DNA of 64,000 nt from Thermus filiformis (GTDB taxonomy: Bacteria > Deinococcota > Deinococci > Deinococcales > Thermaceae): positions 62,001 to 126,000 of the forward strand of contig NZ_JPSL02000036.1 in the NCBI RefSeq assembly GCF_000771745.2, given 5' to 3'. The notes beneath the pieces were generated by a model that worked only from the letters and a program-made list of their open reading frames with translations, ran no database searches and was not told the DNA's origin. Position numbers and translations under genes: made by a program. Below, in pieces: positions 1-8,691 of the stretch (positions are counted from its first letter, which is position 1; every line of letters begins with the position of its first letter).

Positions 1-544
1 GGACGCGGGCGTAGTTCTCCCTGTCCTCCTCCCCAGTGGGGCAGCGGGCGGTGGGGGAGAGGAGGAGGCTCCCCGAGGCCGAAGCAGGAAGGCGCACCCG
101 GACCACCAGGCGCAGGGCCTCCCCCATGCCGAGCTCCAGGCTGGAAAGGGGCCCCCCGTCGGGAAGCCCATCCCCGTTCAGGTCCGCAAAGAGGGCCACC
201 TCCACCGGGTCAAAGTCCCGGGGGCCGAGCAGGTGGCCAAGGGTGAAGGTGAAGCGGTCGTTGCCGCCGTTTTGCAGGAGATAGGGGAGGTAGGCGTACC
301 CCCCGGGGTTGGCCCGGGCCTCCTGGCCGGGGCTTCCCGGGGTGCCGTCGGGGGTGAGGAGGGGGACGCAGAGGGACTGGACCACGGTCTCGGCCACGTT
401 GGAGAGGTAGCGCTCCCCCGAGGCCAGGGCCTCCGCCTGGTTGCGGATCACCGTGCCCGCCGGGGCCATGGCCAAAGCCCGGCCCCCCGCGAGGAGGGCC
501 AGGAGGGCTAAAAGCCCCAGGGCGAGCGCCGGTCTTCCCTTCAT
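1..544 (-). CDS. Secreted DUF11-type surface protein (3' end outside window)
   Basis: The gene runs off the left edge; 181 codons are visible. The chosen ATG (544) has a purine-rich GGGGAGG/GGAAGGG stretch upstream. Residues 1-26 form a signal peptide (basic start, Leu/Ala-rich core, then ALA). The mature N-terminus (AGTVIRNQAEA, then TPDGTPGSPGQ) parallels the N-terminus of the next gene (AGTAITNQAAA, TPDGTETSPGQ), so the two are tandem paralogues. A Ca-binding-like DLNGDGLPDGG stretch lies near residue 125. DUF11-type proteins are exported and built of beta-sandwich repeats; a cell-envelope role is inferred. Confidence 0.75.
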   Translation of the reverse strand, partial: MKGRPALALGLLALLALLAGGRALAMAPAGTVIRNQAEALASGERYLSNVAETVVQSLCVPLLTPDGTPGSPGQEARANPGGYAYLPYLLQNGGNDRFTFTLGHLLGPRDFDPVEVALFADLNGDGLPDGGPLSSLELGMGEALRLVVRVRLPASASGSLLLSPTARCPTGEEDRENYARV

Positions 545-610
545 CCCTTCCATCCTCCCCTATCCCTGTGAAAAGCCCGTAAAAGCCGTTTCTTCTTTGT
601 GCCTTTTAAA

Positions 611-648
611 AGCCCCCACCCCGGCTTGGGAGCCGGGGTGGGGGGCTT
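611..648 (-). terminator. Rho-independent terminator after the DUF11 surface gene
   Basis: A near-perfect 16-bp GC-rich stem (AGCCCCCACCCCGGCT with its complement) and a 4-base loop sit just beyond the stop codon at 652. On the minus strand the stem is followed by CTTTTAAAAGG. It separates the two tandem DUF11 paralogues. Confidence 0.85.
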
Positions 649-651
649 GGG

Positions 652-3405
652 CTACTGGACCTGGACCGTCAGGGTGATGGTGATGGAGGCGCCGGGCGGC
701 ATCACGTCGTTCGCGTCAATGGTGCCGTCGCCGTTCGTGTCCACCCCCACGTAGACCGCCCCGCCCGTGGGCACGGAGCTGGGCGCGGTGGCGCTCCAGG
801 TGGTGCCGTCCGTGGAGTAGAGGATGGTGGAGCCCGCAGGGAAGCCCGCGGCGGTGGCCGAGACGCTCACGAAGGTGGTGTAGGCCGGGATGGGGTCGGA
901 GACCCTGACGTTCGTCAGGTTCCCGGTGCCGATGTTCTCGGCGGTGATGGTGTAGACGATACGGTCTCCGGGGTAGGCGGTGGCACCAGCCGGGTCGCGC
1001 ACGGTGGAGGTGCTACCCACGTAGCTCACGGCGCTCTTCTGCAGGCGGAGCTCCCCGCCCACGACCGTGGTGGTCTCGGTGGCGGTGTCGCTGGCGGAGG
1101 CGGAGCCCACGGTGCAGCTGGCGGTGACCGTGTTCACGTCCGTCCGCCCGATGGGCTCGCCCGCCGGGACCTGGACGCGCACGTAAATGGTCTGGGTCCC
1201 GCCGTTCGGGGCCACGGATACGCCGCTCAGGCTAGCCTGCCAGCTGGTGCCGTCCGTGGAGTACAGGTAGGTCCAGCCGTAGGAGCCGCCGTTACCGGAG
1301 ACATTGCAGGTGGCCGGGGCGTTGGAGTTGTTGATGAGGGTGTGGGTGTACTGGATGGTGCCCGGGCTGGTAACGGTGCCGGAGCGGTCGGGGTCCAGGA
1401 GGACCTGGGCCACGGTGTTCACGTTCACCTGGCTGGAGGCGAAGTCCTTGGGCTCCGCGCCCGACTGGGTGCTTTGGGCCTCAAACTTGAAGCCAGCGGC
1501 ACCTGGGGCGGCATCGGGCCTGAGGGTGACCACCGCCAGGAACTTGAACTCCTGGCCCGCGTTCACCAGACCGGTGTTGCTGATGGGGGCCCCGTCGGGG
1601 GTGCCGTCGTCGTTGGCGTCCGCGTAGAAGAGGATGCTGGCGATCCGGGTGGTGTCCACGCCGGAGAGGAGGAGCTGGTAGTTGTCGGGAAGCCCGTTGA
1701 AGTTAAGGTTCTTCACCCGCAGCCGGTAGACCACCTGGGCCCCGGGGTTGGCGCTGGGGAAGGTGGTGCCGGACTGGTAGATGACGCGGGTGGGGTTGCC
1801 GGAGTCGTCGGAGGTGTAGTCCGTCCCGCTCGTGGTCTGGGTATAGGTGTAGTTGCCGGTGCCGTTCACGCCGCCGTAGAGGTCAAAGCGGAAGCCGTCG
1901 TCCACGCTCGTGACGGTGTCCTGGGCGGAGTCGGTCTTGGAGGAGTCGCCCTGGCTGGTGGCGATCACGTTGAGGGTCACCGAGCCGCCGGTGTAGGTGG
2001 AGGGGATGGCGCACTTGAGGGCGAAGTCGTAGGTCCCGCCCGCCGGGAGCGGCCCCACGGGGCCGGAGAGGGGGGTGGTGAGGTCATCCGCCAGGAGTGA
2101 GCAGGTCCAGCCCGAAGGAGCGCCGCTGAAGCTCAGGGTGAAGCTATCGGAGGTGTTCCCGGTGTTCTTCAGGGTGTGGCGGAAGACCACCTGGGTGCCG
2201 CTGTAGGCGGAGTTGATGGTCTGGGCGTCGCCGCTCCGGTTTACCGTGTAGCCGGAGACGGTGTAGGAGCCCGTGGCGCCGGCCTCGGGGTACTGGTAGG
2301 GCCCCACCCGCACGTCGTAGCTCGCCCCCACGGTGTTGGTGGTGCTGTTGGTGGTCACCAGCTGGGTGGTGGTGCCGTCTGGGCTGAACTGGACGGTGGC
2401 GGAGTTGGCGTAGCTGGTGCCCGCAGAAGCGCCGGAGGGGACCTGGACCTGGAAGCTGAGGGTGTAGGAGGCCCCCTGGGGGAAGAAGGCGCCGCTGCCT
2501 TCGATCAGCATCCCCACCGCGTTTACCCCAGAGGCGGGCTGGGTGGCGGTCCAGGTGGTACCGCCGTTAGTGGAGTAGATCAGGGTGACGGTCCCGGCCC
2601 CGGCGCTGCCGCTGAGGGAGCCTGACACGTACGTAAGCCCGCTGGGGATCACGTCGGTGATGAGGATGCCGTTTTTGCTGTTGCCGTCCACGGTGACGAC
2701 GGAGGTGACGGCGTGGGCCGCGCTCCCGCCGGTGTTGCTCCCGGAGATGGTGTAGGTGATGGTGCTTCCGGGGGCCACGCTCCCCGTGGGGCTTGCGGCC
2801 TTGAAGGCGGTGAGGGCGGCTGCGGTGGTGGCCACGGCCCGGGCCCAGTTGTTCGTGTCGGTGGGGCCGCCCGACGAGGCGCCCGTCAGGTTCAGGTTGC
2901 CGTACTGGCCGTTCGTGGCCGTGGTGGGGATGGTGGCCACCACCACCACGCAGGCCGTGTCGTCGGCCCCCAGGGTGAGGCTCGTCACCTGGGCCTCGCC
3001 CGCGTCCACGTTGCCGTTGCAGTTGTCGTCCTTGTAGATCTGGACGTTCAGCAGGTCAAAGTCGTCGCTGGTCCCGTTGGCCCCCTGGGCGTAGTTCAGG
3101 TTGATCGTGTCGGTGCCGTTGCCGCTATTGGTCACCGTGTACTGGAAGAGGACCTGCCCGCCGGGAAGGTTGCTCCGGGTCTGGCCGGGGCTGGTTTCTG
3201 TTCCGTCAGGGGTGATGGAGAAGGCGTAGACCTGCTGGACGATGGTGGTGACCAGGTTGGACGTGGTGGTCCGGGGCTGGTTGGCCGAGTCAATGTAGCT
3301 GGCCGCCGCCTGGTTGGTGATGGCCGTGCCCGCGGGCGTGCCCGCCGCCAAGGCCAGGCCCACCGCCCAGGCCATGAGGAAACCTAAGTGCCAACCCTTT
3401 ATCAT
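652..3405 (-). CDS. DUF11 repeat surface protein with IS-disrupted 5' end
   Basis: About 917 residues: signal peptide (GFLMAWAVGLALAAG), then repeated beta-sandwich modules, each with a TITYTISGSN- or IVYTITAENIG-like DUF11 core and a LYSTDGTSW motif. A calcium-binding-like DTNGDGTIDANDV is near the C-terminus. It is probably secreted and envelope-associated. The native start was a GTG at 4458-4460 behind AAAGGAGG; an IS630 element inserted after codon 5 removed start and ribosome site. By chance the IS end supplies ATG ATA AAG GGT TGG CAC in frame at 3405, so a signal peptide can still be made, but no good ribosome site precedes it. The internal ATG at 3375 is another possible start. Expression is uncertain; the rest of the gene is intact. 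Confidence 0.75.
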   Translation of the reverse strand: MIKGWHLGFLMAWAVGLALAAGTPAGTAITNQAAASYIDSANQPRTTTSNLVTTIVQQVYAFSITPDGTETSPGQTRSNLPGGQVLFQYTVTNSGNGTDTINLNYAQGANGTSDDFDLLNVQIYKDDNCNGNVDAGEAQVTSLTLGADDTACVVVVATIPTTATNGQYGNLNLTGASSGGPTDTNNWARAVATTAAALTAFKAASPTGSVAPGSTITYTISGSNTGGSAAHAVTSVVTVDGNSKNGILITDVIPSGLTYVSGSLSGSAGAGTVTLIYSTNGGTTWTATQPASGVNAVGMLIEGSGAFFPQGASYTLSFQVQVPSGASAGTSYANSATVQFSPDGTTTQLVTTNSTTNTVGASYDVRVGPYQYPEAGATGSYTVSGYTVNRSGDAQTINSAYSGTQVVFRHTLKNTGNTSDSFTLSFSGAPSGWTCSLLADDLTTPLSGPVGPLPAGGTYDFALKCAIPSTYTGGSVTLNVIATSQGDSSKTDSAQDTVTSVDDGFRFDLYGGVNGTGNYTYTQTTSGTDYTSDDSGNPTRVIYQSGTTFPSANPGAQVVYRLRVKNLNFNGLPDNYQLLLSGVDTTRIASILFYADANDDGTPDGAPISNTGLVNAGQEFKFLAVVTLRPDAAPGAAGFKFEAQSTQSGAEPKDFASSQVNVNTVAQVLLDPDRSGTVTSPGTIQYTHTLINNSNAPATCNVSGNGGSYGWTYLYSTDGTSWQASLSGVSVAPNGGTQTIYVRVQVPAGEPIGRTDVNTVTASCTVGSASASDTATETTTVVGGELRLQKSAVSYVGSTSTVRDPAGATAYPGDRIVYTITAENIGTGNLTNVRVSDPIPAYTTFVSVSATAAGFPAGSTILYSTDGTTWSATAPSSVPTGGAVYVGVDTNGDGTIDANDVMPPGASITITLTVQVQ

Positions 3406-4442
3406 CTCAACATGGCAGCCCCTCTTCGGATTCAGCTGACCCCGGAGGAGGACCGGCTTCTGCTGGAGCTCTCCCTGAACCCGCATGTCCACAAGAAGAC
3501 CCGCCTTTGGGCCATGATGGTCCGCCTGGCGGGCGAAGGCTGGGCCGCCCCCCAGATCGCCCGGCACTTCCACAAGGACCGCACCACCGTCTATCACGTT
3601 CTAAAGCGCTTCCTAAGGTCCGGCCCAAAGGGCCTCGTCTACCGGAAACCCCCGGGAGCACCCAGGAAATTCACCCCGGAGATAGCGGCCTTTGTGCGGG
3701 AGAGGCTGGCCGAGGACCGGGTCTGGACCGCCCCTCAGCTGGCGCAGGCCATAGCGGAGCGGTTTGGGGGCTGCCTGGCCCCCAAGGTCATCTCCCGGCA
3801 CCTCAGGGCCATGGGGTACGTCTGGAAGCGGACGCGGTACGTGCCCGTAGGGAAGCCCAGCGCGGAGGAGGTTCAGGCCTTTATAGAGGAGGAAGAGGAA
3901 GCCAAAAGGGGGCGCGGGAAGGGGTGATGGAGGTGGGGTACTTGGATGAGAGCGGGTTTTCCCTGGCCCTTCCCCCCACCTATGCCTGGTGTCGGAGAGG
4001 GGAGGCAAAGGCGGTGCCCCGGGCCTGGGGTTCTTTGGGTCGGGTGAACGTGGTGGGGCATCTGGTGCGGGGGAAGGAGGGGGAGCGGCTGTACTTTGCC
4101 GTTTTGGAGGGGCCGGTGCGGTCGGAGGGGGTGCGGGCCTATTTGGACAGGGTCTCTGAGGCTCTGACCAAGCCTCTGAAGGTATTCATGGACAACGCAC
4201 CGTTCCACCGGTCCAAGGAGGTGGAGGCCAGGAAGGGGGCGTGGCGGGAGAGGGGGCTTGCGGTGGGGTACCTGCCCCGGTACAGCCCCCATCGGAACCC
4301 CATGGAGAACGTCTGGCGGCGGGTGAAGGGGTTTCTGATGCCCCGGCGGCACTACGAGAGCCTTGAGGAGCTCAAGGAGGCGGTGGTCCAGGCCCTCAGG
4401 GCCCTAGGGGGTGTGGAGTTGAAAATCTTGGGGGAGAGCACT
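3387..4442 (+). mobile_element. IS630-family insertion sequence (1056 bp)
   Basis: TA target duplications lie at 3385-3386 and 4443-4444, as expected for IS630/Tc1-mariner elements. Both ends begin AGTGC, with looser similarity over about 25 bp (a shared TCAAC). Removing the element and one TA rejoins a continuous reading frame across the disrupted surface-protein gene. It carries two overlapping transposase ORFs, one per transposase half. Confidence 0.88.
3412..3927 (+). CDS. IS630 transposase, N-terminal ORF (helix-turn-helix)
   Basis: 171 residues starting at MAAPLRIQLTPEEDR; a GTG at 3388 in the IS end is an alternative. It carries the two helix-turn-helix units that bind IS ends (WAAPQIARHFHKDRTTVYHVL near residue 45, then a winged-helix segment with PPGAPRKFTPE). 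It ends in TGA that overlaps the ATG of the second ORF (TGATG). An A4G5 run at 3904-3912 could also allow slippage into the -1 frame used by the catalytic half. Confidence 0.85.
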   Translation: MAAPLRIQLTPEEDRLLLELSLNPHVHKKTRLWAMMVRLAGEGWAAPQIARHFHKDRTTVYHVLKRFLRSGPKGLVYRKPPGAPRKFTPEIAAFVRERLAEDRVWTAPQLAQAIAERFGGCLAPKVISRHLRAMGYVWKRTRYVPVGKPSAEEVQAFIEEEEEAKRGRGKG

Positions 4443-4445
4443 TAA
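3927..4445 (+). CDS. IS630 transposase, catalytic DDE ORF
   Basis: 172 residues with a full DDE triad: Asp in YLDESGFS, Asp in VFMDNAPFHRS, Glu in PHRNPMENVW. It may start at the ATG in TGATG by coupling, or be reached by slippage from the first ORF. Its stop codon TAA (4443-4445) is made from the duplicated TA target plus one flanking base, so the reading frame ends exactly at the element border. Confidence 0.88.
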   Translation: MEVGYLDESGFSLALPPTYAWCRRGEAKAVPRAWGSLGRVNVVGHLVRGKEGERLYFAVLEGPVRSEGVRAYLDRVSEALTKPLKVFMDNAPFHRSKEVEARKGAWRERGLAVGYLPRYSPHRNPMENVWRRVKGFLMPRRHYESLEELKEAVVQALRALGGVELKILGEST

Positions 4446-4457
4446 AACCTTTCTTAT

Positions 4458-4473
4458 CACTCTAACCTCCTTT
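4458..4473 (-). other. Stranded ribosome site and native GTG of the surface gene
   Basis: AAAGGAGG followed by GTG ATA AGA AAG GTT TTA is left on the far side of the IS. Joined to position 3384 it reads in frame into GGT TTC CTC ATG GCC, which restores a standard signal peptide. This fixes the original start of the disrupted gene. Confidence 0.8.
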
Positions 4474-4474
4474 C

Positions 4475-4963
4475 CTACCTCACTACGGTGCGCAGGAGCA
4501 CCTGGACCTTAGCCTTAGCCGGAAGCTCAGGGATGACCCACCTTACGTGCGTGTACTCCTCGGGTTTGACCTCCACTTCCCTTTCCACCTCCCTTCCGTT
4601 TTCCACCACCCGGACCCGCTTCTTGAGGGGCGGCTTCCCATAGGTCTTCCCCCCGTCGTAGCTGAACTCCGGGTGGATGGTGGCTCCCTTGAGGACCAGG
4701 GGCTTGGCGGTGCCCTCGAGGTAGTAGGTCTCCTTGGGGATGGGGATGACGAGCACCACCTGCCGCAGGGGGGCCTCGGTGCGGTTCTCCGCCTCGAGGC
4801 GCCACTCCAGCACGTCCTTGGGCTTTACCTGGGTGGGGTTTTCCTGGTAGACCTCCTTGCCGTCCACCACCTGGACCAGGTAGGGCCTGAGGTCCAGGCT
4901 CAGGCTCTGGGCCAGGGCCAGGGCCAGCAGGAGGAGCCAGGGAAAGACGCGCGCCGCTCGCAT
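4475..4963 (-). CDS. Secreted DUF11-like small protein
   Basis: 162 residues beginning MRAARVFPWLLLLALALAQS, a clear signal peptide; the ribosome site GGGAGGT lies 7 bases upstream. The mature part is one beta-sandwich with LEWRLEAENRTEAPLRQV and HPEFSYDGGKTYG, typical of DUF11-like modules. The stop codon is 14 bases before the native GTG of the large surface protein, so the two formed an operon before the IS landed between them. A role as a partner of that protein is inferred. Confidence 0.75.
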   Translation of the reverse strand: MRAARVFPWLLLLALALAQSLSLDLRPYLVQVVDGKEVYQENPTQVKPKDVLEWRLEAENRTEAPLRQVVLVIPIPKETYYLEGTAKPLVLKGATIHPEFSYDGGKTYGKPPLKKRVRVVENGREVEREVEVKPEEYTHVRWVIPELPAKAKVQVLLRTVVR

Positions 4964-5031
4964 ATATCTACCTCCCAGGGGCATCGTAAGGGGGGCGTGT
5001 GAAAACGGTGTGAAAGCCCCCGGGGGGCCGG

Positions 5032-5139
5032 TGATACCACCCCATCCTGGCTGGCGCCAGGATGGGGGCCCCGGTAAAACCTTTCCCAAGCTTTCTGAGG
5101 GAGCCGCGTATGCGAAGGAAATGGCAGAAAAGGGTATGA
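5032..5139 (+). repeat. 108-bp MITE-like repeat, copy A (full length)
   Basis: Starts TGATACCACCCC, then a hairpin (CATCCTGGC and its complement), then GGGGGCCCCGGTAAAACC, and ends AGAAAAGGGTATGA. The ends form an imperfect terminal inverted repeat (TGATACC/TCATACC). Copies at 7810-7917 and 10966-11073 have exactly the same length. It has no coding capacity of its own and lies between two minus-strand genes. Confidence 0.8.
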
Positions 5140-5161
5140 AACGGGCGTGGCCCCTTCGGGC

Positions 5162-7705
5162 TCAGCCCTCTTTGAGGGGCCCGGGCCTGCCGAAGAGAAA
5201 GCCCTGCCCCCAGTCAAACCCGAAGCCCTTAAGCCGCTCCAGGGTGGCCTCGTCCTCTATCCCCTCGGCCACGGCGGTGAGGCCTAGGGCCCGGGCCAGG
5301 GCCGCCACCCCGGCCACCACCCGGGCGGCGGGGCTTTGGGGGGTTTTGAGGTCTTGCGCGAAGGCCTGGCCCAGCTTCAGCCCGTCCACGGGCAGGTGGG
5401 CCAGCCGCTCCAGGCTGGAGTGGCCGGAGCCGAAGTCGTCCAGGAAGATCCGCACCCCTAGCTTCTTGAGGGCCTCGAGGGCCCAGGAGGCGTCCCGCCC
5501 CCGTTCGTCGGGGATGAGGCTGCCCTCCGTGACCTCCAGGATGAGCTCATGGGGAAGGACCTCCGCCTCCTCCAGGGCCTCGGCCACCCGGGCGGGGTAG
5601 ATGGGGTCCAGAAGCTCCACGGGGCTCACGTTCACCGAAACCGGTAGGCCCTTGGGCTTCTCCTCGAGCGCCCGCCGGAGGACCCACCGGCCCAGGGCGA
5701 GGACGAGGCGGTGGTGCTCCGCCAGGCGCACCAGCCGGTGGGGCGGCCCCAGGGGGGAGCGGAGGAGGGCCTCTAGGGCCACCGTCTTCCCCGTCCTCAG
5801 GTCCACGATGGGTTGGTAGGCGAGCCAAAGCCCCTCCCCCTTTTCCAGGGCCTCCTGTAGCCCCTCCAATAGGGCGAGCTCCTCCTCCAGGGCCTTTTGC
5901 AGGTGGGCTTCAAAGAAGGCCACCCGGTCCTTCCCCTCCGCCTTGGCCCGGTAGAGGGCCAGGTCCGCCCGCTTGAGGAGCTCCCCCGGGGAGAGGCCGG
6001 CCTCCCCCAGGGCGATCCCCAAGGAGGCGGTGAGGCGGAAGGTCCTCCCCCCCAGCTGGAGGGGAAGGCGGACCACCTCCAGGACCCGCTCGGCCACCGG
6101 CAGCGCCTCTTCCCCCCGGCGGATTCCGCTGAGGAGGATCAGGAACTCGTCCCCCCCCTGCCGGGCCACCAGGTCCCGGGGGCGGAGGGTGGCCTGGAGC
6201 CGGGCGGCCAGGGCCCGCAGGACCTCGTCCCCGGCCGCGTGGCCGGCCAGGTCGTTGACCAGCTTCATCCCGTCCAGGTCCAGGTACAAGACGGCCACCT
6301 CCCCCCGCTCCTTTAGGGCCTGGGCCAGCTTCTCCAGGAAGAAGAGGCGGTTGGGCAGGCCCGTGAGGGGGTCGTGGTAGGCCAGGTGGTGCATCCGCTC
6401 CTCCAGCTCCAGGCGCCGCAGGAGGAAGCCCAGCTGGCTGGCGAAGGCCTGGGCCAGCTCCCGGTCCAGGGGGGTGAAGGCGTCCTCCCGTTCAAAGTTG
6501 TCCAGGTACAAGAAGGCCTTGCGCTCCCCCCTCAGGTAGACCGGCACGGAGAGGATGGCCTGGATCTCCCGGGTGCGGCCCGCCTCCTCCAGGACCCGGC
6601 GCCGCTCGGGGTCCAGCTGGGCGTTAAAGCGCTCCAGGTCCTTCCGGGTGAAGACCTGGGCCTCCTTGTGGCCGGTGAGGGAGAGGGGTTCCTCGGGGGA
6701 GAGGCGGACCGAGCGCAAGGCCTCCAGGTCGTACCCCTGGGTGGCCACGAAGTGGTAGTAGCCGTCCTCCATAAGAAGGGTCACGCTCCCGGCCTGGGCG
6801 CCGGGGATGGTCTCCAGGGCCGCCTCCAGGATGAGGCCGAAGATGGAGTCGGAAACCCCCTCGGCCATCAGGGTCTCGTAGACCCGCAGGAGGTTATTCC
6901 GGAAGAGGCTCAGCCGCCTTTCCCGCTCCTCCGCCTCCATCTCCTGGCTCCGGTCCAGGCCCAGGGCCAGCACCTCCCGGCCGGGGACCGCCACCAGCCA
7001 CCAGGCCGTGGGGGGCGGGTTCAGGCGCAGGGTGACCACCCTGCCCGGGGCCTCCAGGGGGGCCTCGAGGGGCAGGGCCAGCCCCCGGGGAAAGGCCCGG
7101 CGGAAGGCGGGGTTGGCGTACTCTACCTTTCCTTCCCGGTCCAGACGGGCCAGGTAGAGGGGGGAGGCCTCCAGGAGGGCCACCAGGCCCCGGGCCTCCC
7201 AGAGCTCCAGAACCCGGGCCAGGACTTCGGCCCCCGCCCGCATAAGGGCCTCCTCCCCTTTCGTGAAGCCCCGGCTCCTTTGGCAGTCGTCCACCCCCAG
7301 AAAGCCCCAGAGCGCCTCTCCTACCCGCACCGGGACCACCAGGAGGCTCTGGATCTCCTGGGCCTCCAGGAGGGGCCTTTCCTCGAGGGGGAAGGAGGCC
7401 ACCGGGCCGCCGATGGCCTCATCTTTCAGGAATGCGTCCAGCCAGCGGCCGTAGCCCGCCTCCCGCAAGGGGACGCGCTGCAGGGCGGGGTTGTGGATCT
7501 GGGGCGAGACCCCGGGGGCCGCCCACTCCGCAAGCTGGGAGGCGTACCAGACCCCCTTGTCCTCCTCGAGGCGGAAGAGGTAGGCCCGGTCCGCCTCCAG
7601 GGCCCGGCCCAGGCCCTCCAGGGCGGCGGGAAGACCCTCCGGCCCTTTTCGCAGAAGGGGGAGGGTGCCCGCCAGGAAGGCCCTCAGGGTGGGGTGGGGC
7701 TTCAT
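5162..7705 (-). CDS. GAF-PAS-GAF-GGDEF-EAL c-di-GMP turnover protein
   Basis: 847 residues from ATG 7705, with AGGAGG upstream and a TATACT box about 30 bases before the start. Domains in order: GAF (about 15-170), a PAS-like stretch (about 175-260), a second GAF (about 290-435), GGDEF (about 450-610) and EAL (about 625-845). The diguanylate cyclase site is canonical (GGDEF near residue 519) with an RxxD inhibitory site five residues before it. The phosphodiesterase keeps EALLR, NVSPVEL, LDDFGSGHSSL, AVAEGIED and QGFLFGRP. Both activities look intact, so net direction presumably depends on GAF input. It has no membrane segment and should be cytosolic. Confidence 0.92.
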   Translation of the reverse strand: MKPHPTLRAFLAGTLPLLRKGPEGLPAALEGLGRALEADRAYLFRLEEDKGVWYASQLAEWAAPGVSPQIHNPALQRVPLREAGYGRWLDAFLKDEAIGGPVASFPLEERPLLEAQEIQSLLVVPVRVGEALWGFLGVDDCQRSRGFTKGEEALMRAGAEVLARVLELWEARGLVALLEASPLYLARLDREGKVEYANPAFRRAFPRGLALPLEAPLEAPGRVVTLRLNPPPTAWWLVAVPGREVLALGLDRSQEMEAEERERRLSLFRNNLLRVYETLMAEGVSDSIFGLILEAALETIPGAQAGSVTLLMEDGYYHFVATQGYDLEALRSVRLSPEEPLSLTGHKEAQVFTRKDLERFNAQLDPERRRVLEEAGRTREIQAILSVPVYLRGERKAFLYLDNFEREDAFTPLDRELAQAFASQLGFLLRRLELEERMHHLAYHDPLTGLPNRLFFLEKLAQALKERGEVAVLYLDLDGMKLVNDLAGHAAGDEVLRALAARLQATLRPRDLVARQGGDEFLILLSGIRRGEEALPVAERVLEVVRLPLQLGGRTFRLTASLGIALGEAGLSPGELLKRADLALYRAKAEGKDRVAFFEAHLQKALEEELALLEGLQEALEKGEGLWLAYQPIVDLRTGKTVALEALLRSPLGPPHRLVRLAEHHRLVLALGRWVLRRALEEKPKGLPVSVNVSPVELLDPIYPARVAEALEEAEVLPHELILEVTEGSLIPDERGRDASWALEALKKLGVRIFLDDFGSGHSSLERLAHLPVDGLKLGQAFAQDLKTPQSPAARVVAGVAALARALGLTAVAEGIEDEATLERLKGFGFDWGQGFLFGRPGPLKEG

Positions 7706-7809
7706 GGCTCCTCCTTTGAACCGCACCCAGTATACTCCGGAGGCGCAAAGGGGAAAGGCTTTATGCCACCCCGGCTGAAGTGGTCTACCGGGGGCCGGAT
7801 GGGGCGGCG
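7706..7809. other. Intergenic stretch between GGDEF-EAL gene and repeat copy B
   Basis: It holds the AGTATACT sequence (7730-7737), likely the -10 of the minus-strand GGDEF-EAL gene, and a GC-rich stretch with TACCGGGGGCCGGATGGGG that resembles a decayed piece of the neighbouring repeat. I see no gene here. Confidence 0.5.
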
Positions 7810-7917
7810 TCATACCCTTTGCTGCCGTTTCCTTCGCATGCGCAGTTCCACTGGGAGGCTTGGGAAAGTCTTTACCGGGGCCCCCAGCTTGGCGAAAGCC
7901 AAGCTGGGGTGGTATCA
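7810..7917 (-). repeat. 108-bp MITE-like repeat, copy B (full length)
   Basis: Same element as copy A in inverse orientation: TCATACCCTTT at the left, a GCATGCGC core, TTTACCGGGGCCCCC, then the AGCTTGGC hairpin and GGGTGGTATCA. On the minus strand the terminal TGA (7915-7917) is the stop codon of thiD, and the hairpin follows at once, where a terminator would sit. Confidence 0.8.
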
Positions 7918-8691
7918 GGCCCCGTGGTTCAGGGGCCCGTGCCCCCGGCCCAAAGGAGGGGCGGTCCGCAGGGCCTCGGTGAGGTAGCGCTTGGCCTCGC
8001 CCACCGCCTCCGCCAAGGGCCTTCCCCGGGCGAGGAGGGCGGCGATGGCGGCGGAGAGGGTGCAGCCCGTGCCGTGGGTGTTCCGGGTCCTGACCCGGGG
8101 GGCGGCGAAGCGCAGGACCCCTTCCCGGGTGGCGAGGAGGTCCACGCTCTCTTCCCCTTCCAGGTGGCCTCCCTTGAGGAGGACGGCCTCAGGGCCTAGG
8201 GCCAGGAGGTCCTGGGCCGCCTCCTCGGCCTCCCCCAGGGTGCGGATGGGATGCCCCAGGAGGGCCTCGGCCTCGAGGCGGTTCGGGGTGATGAGGGACG
8301 CCAGGGGGAAAAGCCCCTCCTTGAGGGCGGCCACCGCCTCGGGGGCGAGGAGGGGGTCCCCGCCCTTGGCCACCATCACCGGGTCCACCACCAAGGGCCT
8401 CAGGCCGAAGTCCCGCACCGCCTGGGCCACGGCCTCCACGATGGCCGCGCTCCCCAGGGCCCCGGTCTTGGCGGCGTGGACGGGAAAGTCCTCGGCCACG
8501 CTTTGGATCTGGGCGTAGACCACCTCGGGGGGCAGGAGGTAGACCTGCTGCACCCCCAGGGTGTTCTGGGCGGTGACCAGGGTGAGGGCGCTCGTCCCGT
8601 AGACCCCGAAGCGGAAGAAGACCTTGAGGTCGGCCTGGACCCCGGCCCCGCCCCCGGAGTCCGAGCCGGCGATGGTCAGGGCCACCCTCAT
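7915..8691 (-). CDS. thiD: Hydroxymethylpyrimidine (phosphate) kinase
   Basis: 258 residues, ribokinase fold. It phosphorylates HMP and HMP-P, making the pyrimidine half of thiamin. Start [19 protein letters not shown] carries the family's N-terminal substrate site; [15 protein letters not shown] near residue 200 is the ATP/anion-hole motif with catalytic Cys/Asp region. The ATG overlaps the thiC stop (ATGA). Last gene of the thi operon; its TGA stop is the terminal trinucleotide of repeat copy B. Confidence 0.95.
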   Translation of the reverse strand: MRVALTIAGSDSGGGAGVQADLKVFFRFGVYGTSALTLVTAQNTLGVQQVYLLPPEVVYAQIQSVAEDFPVHAAKTGALGSAAIVEAVAQAVRDFGLRPLVVDPVMVAKGGDPLLAPEAVAALKEGLFPLASLITPNRLEAEALLGHPIRTLGEAEEAAQDLLALGPEAVLLKGGHLEGEESVDLLATREGVLRFAAPRVRTRNTHGTGCTLSAAIAALLARGRPLAEAVGEAKRYLTEALRTAPPLGRGHGPLNHGA

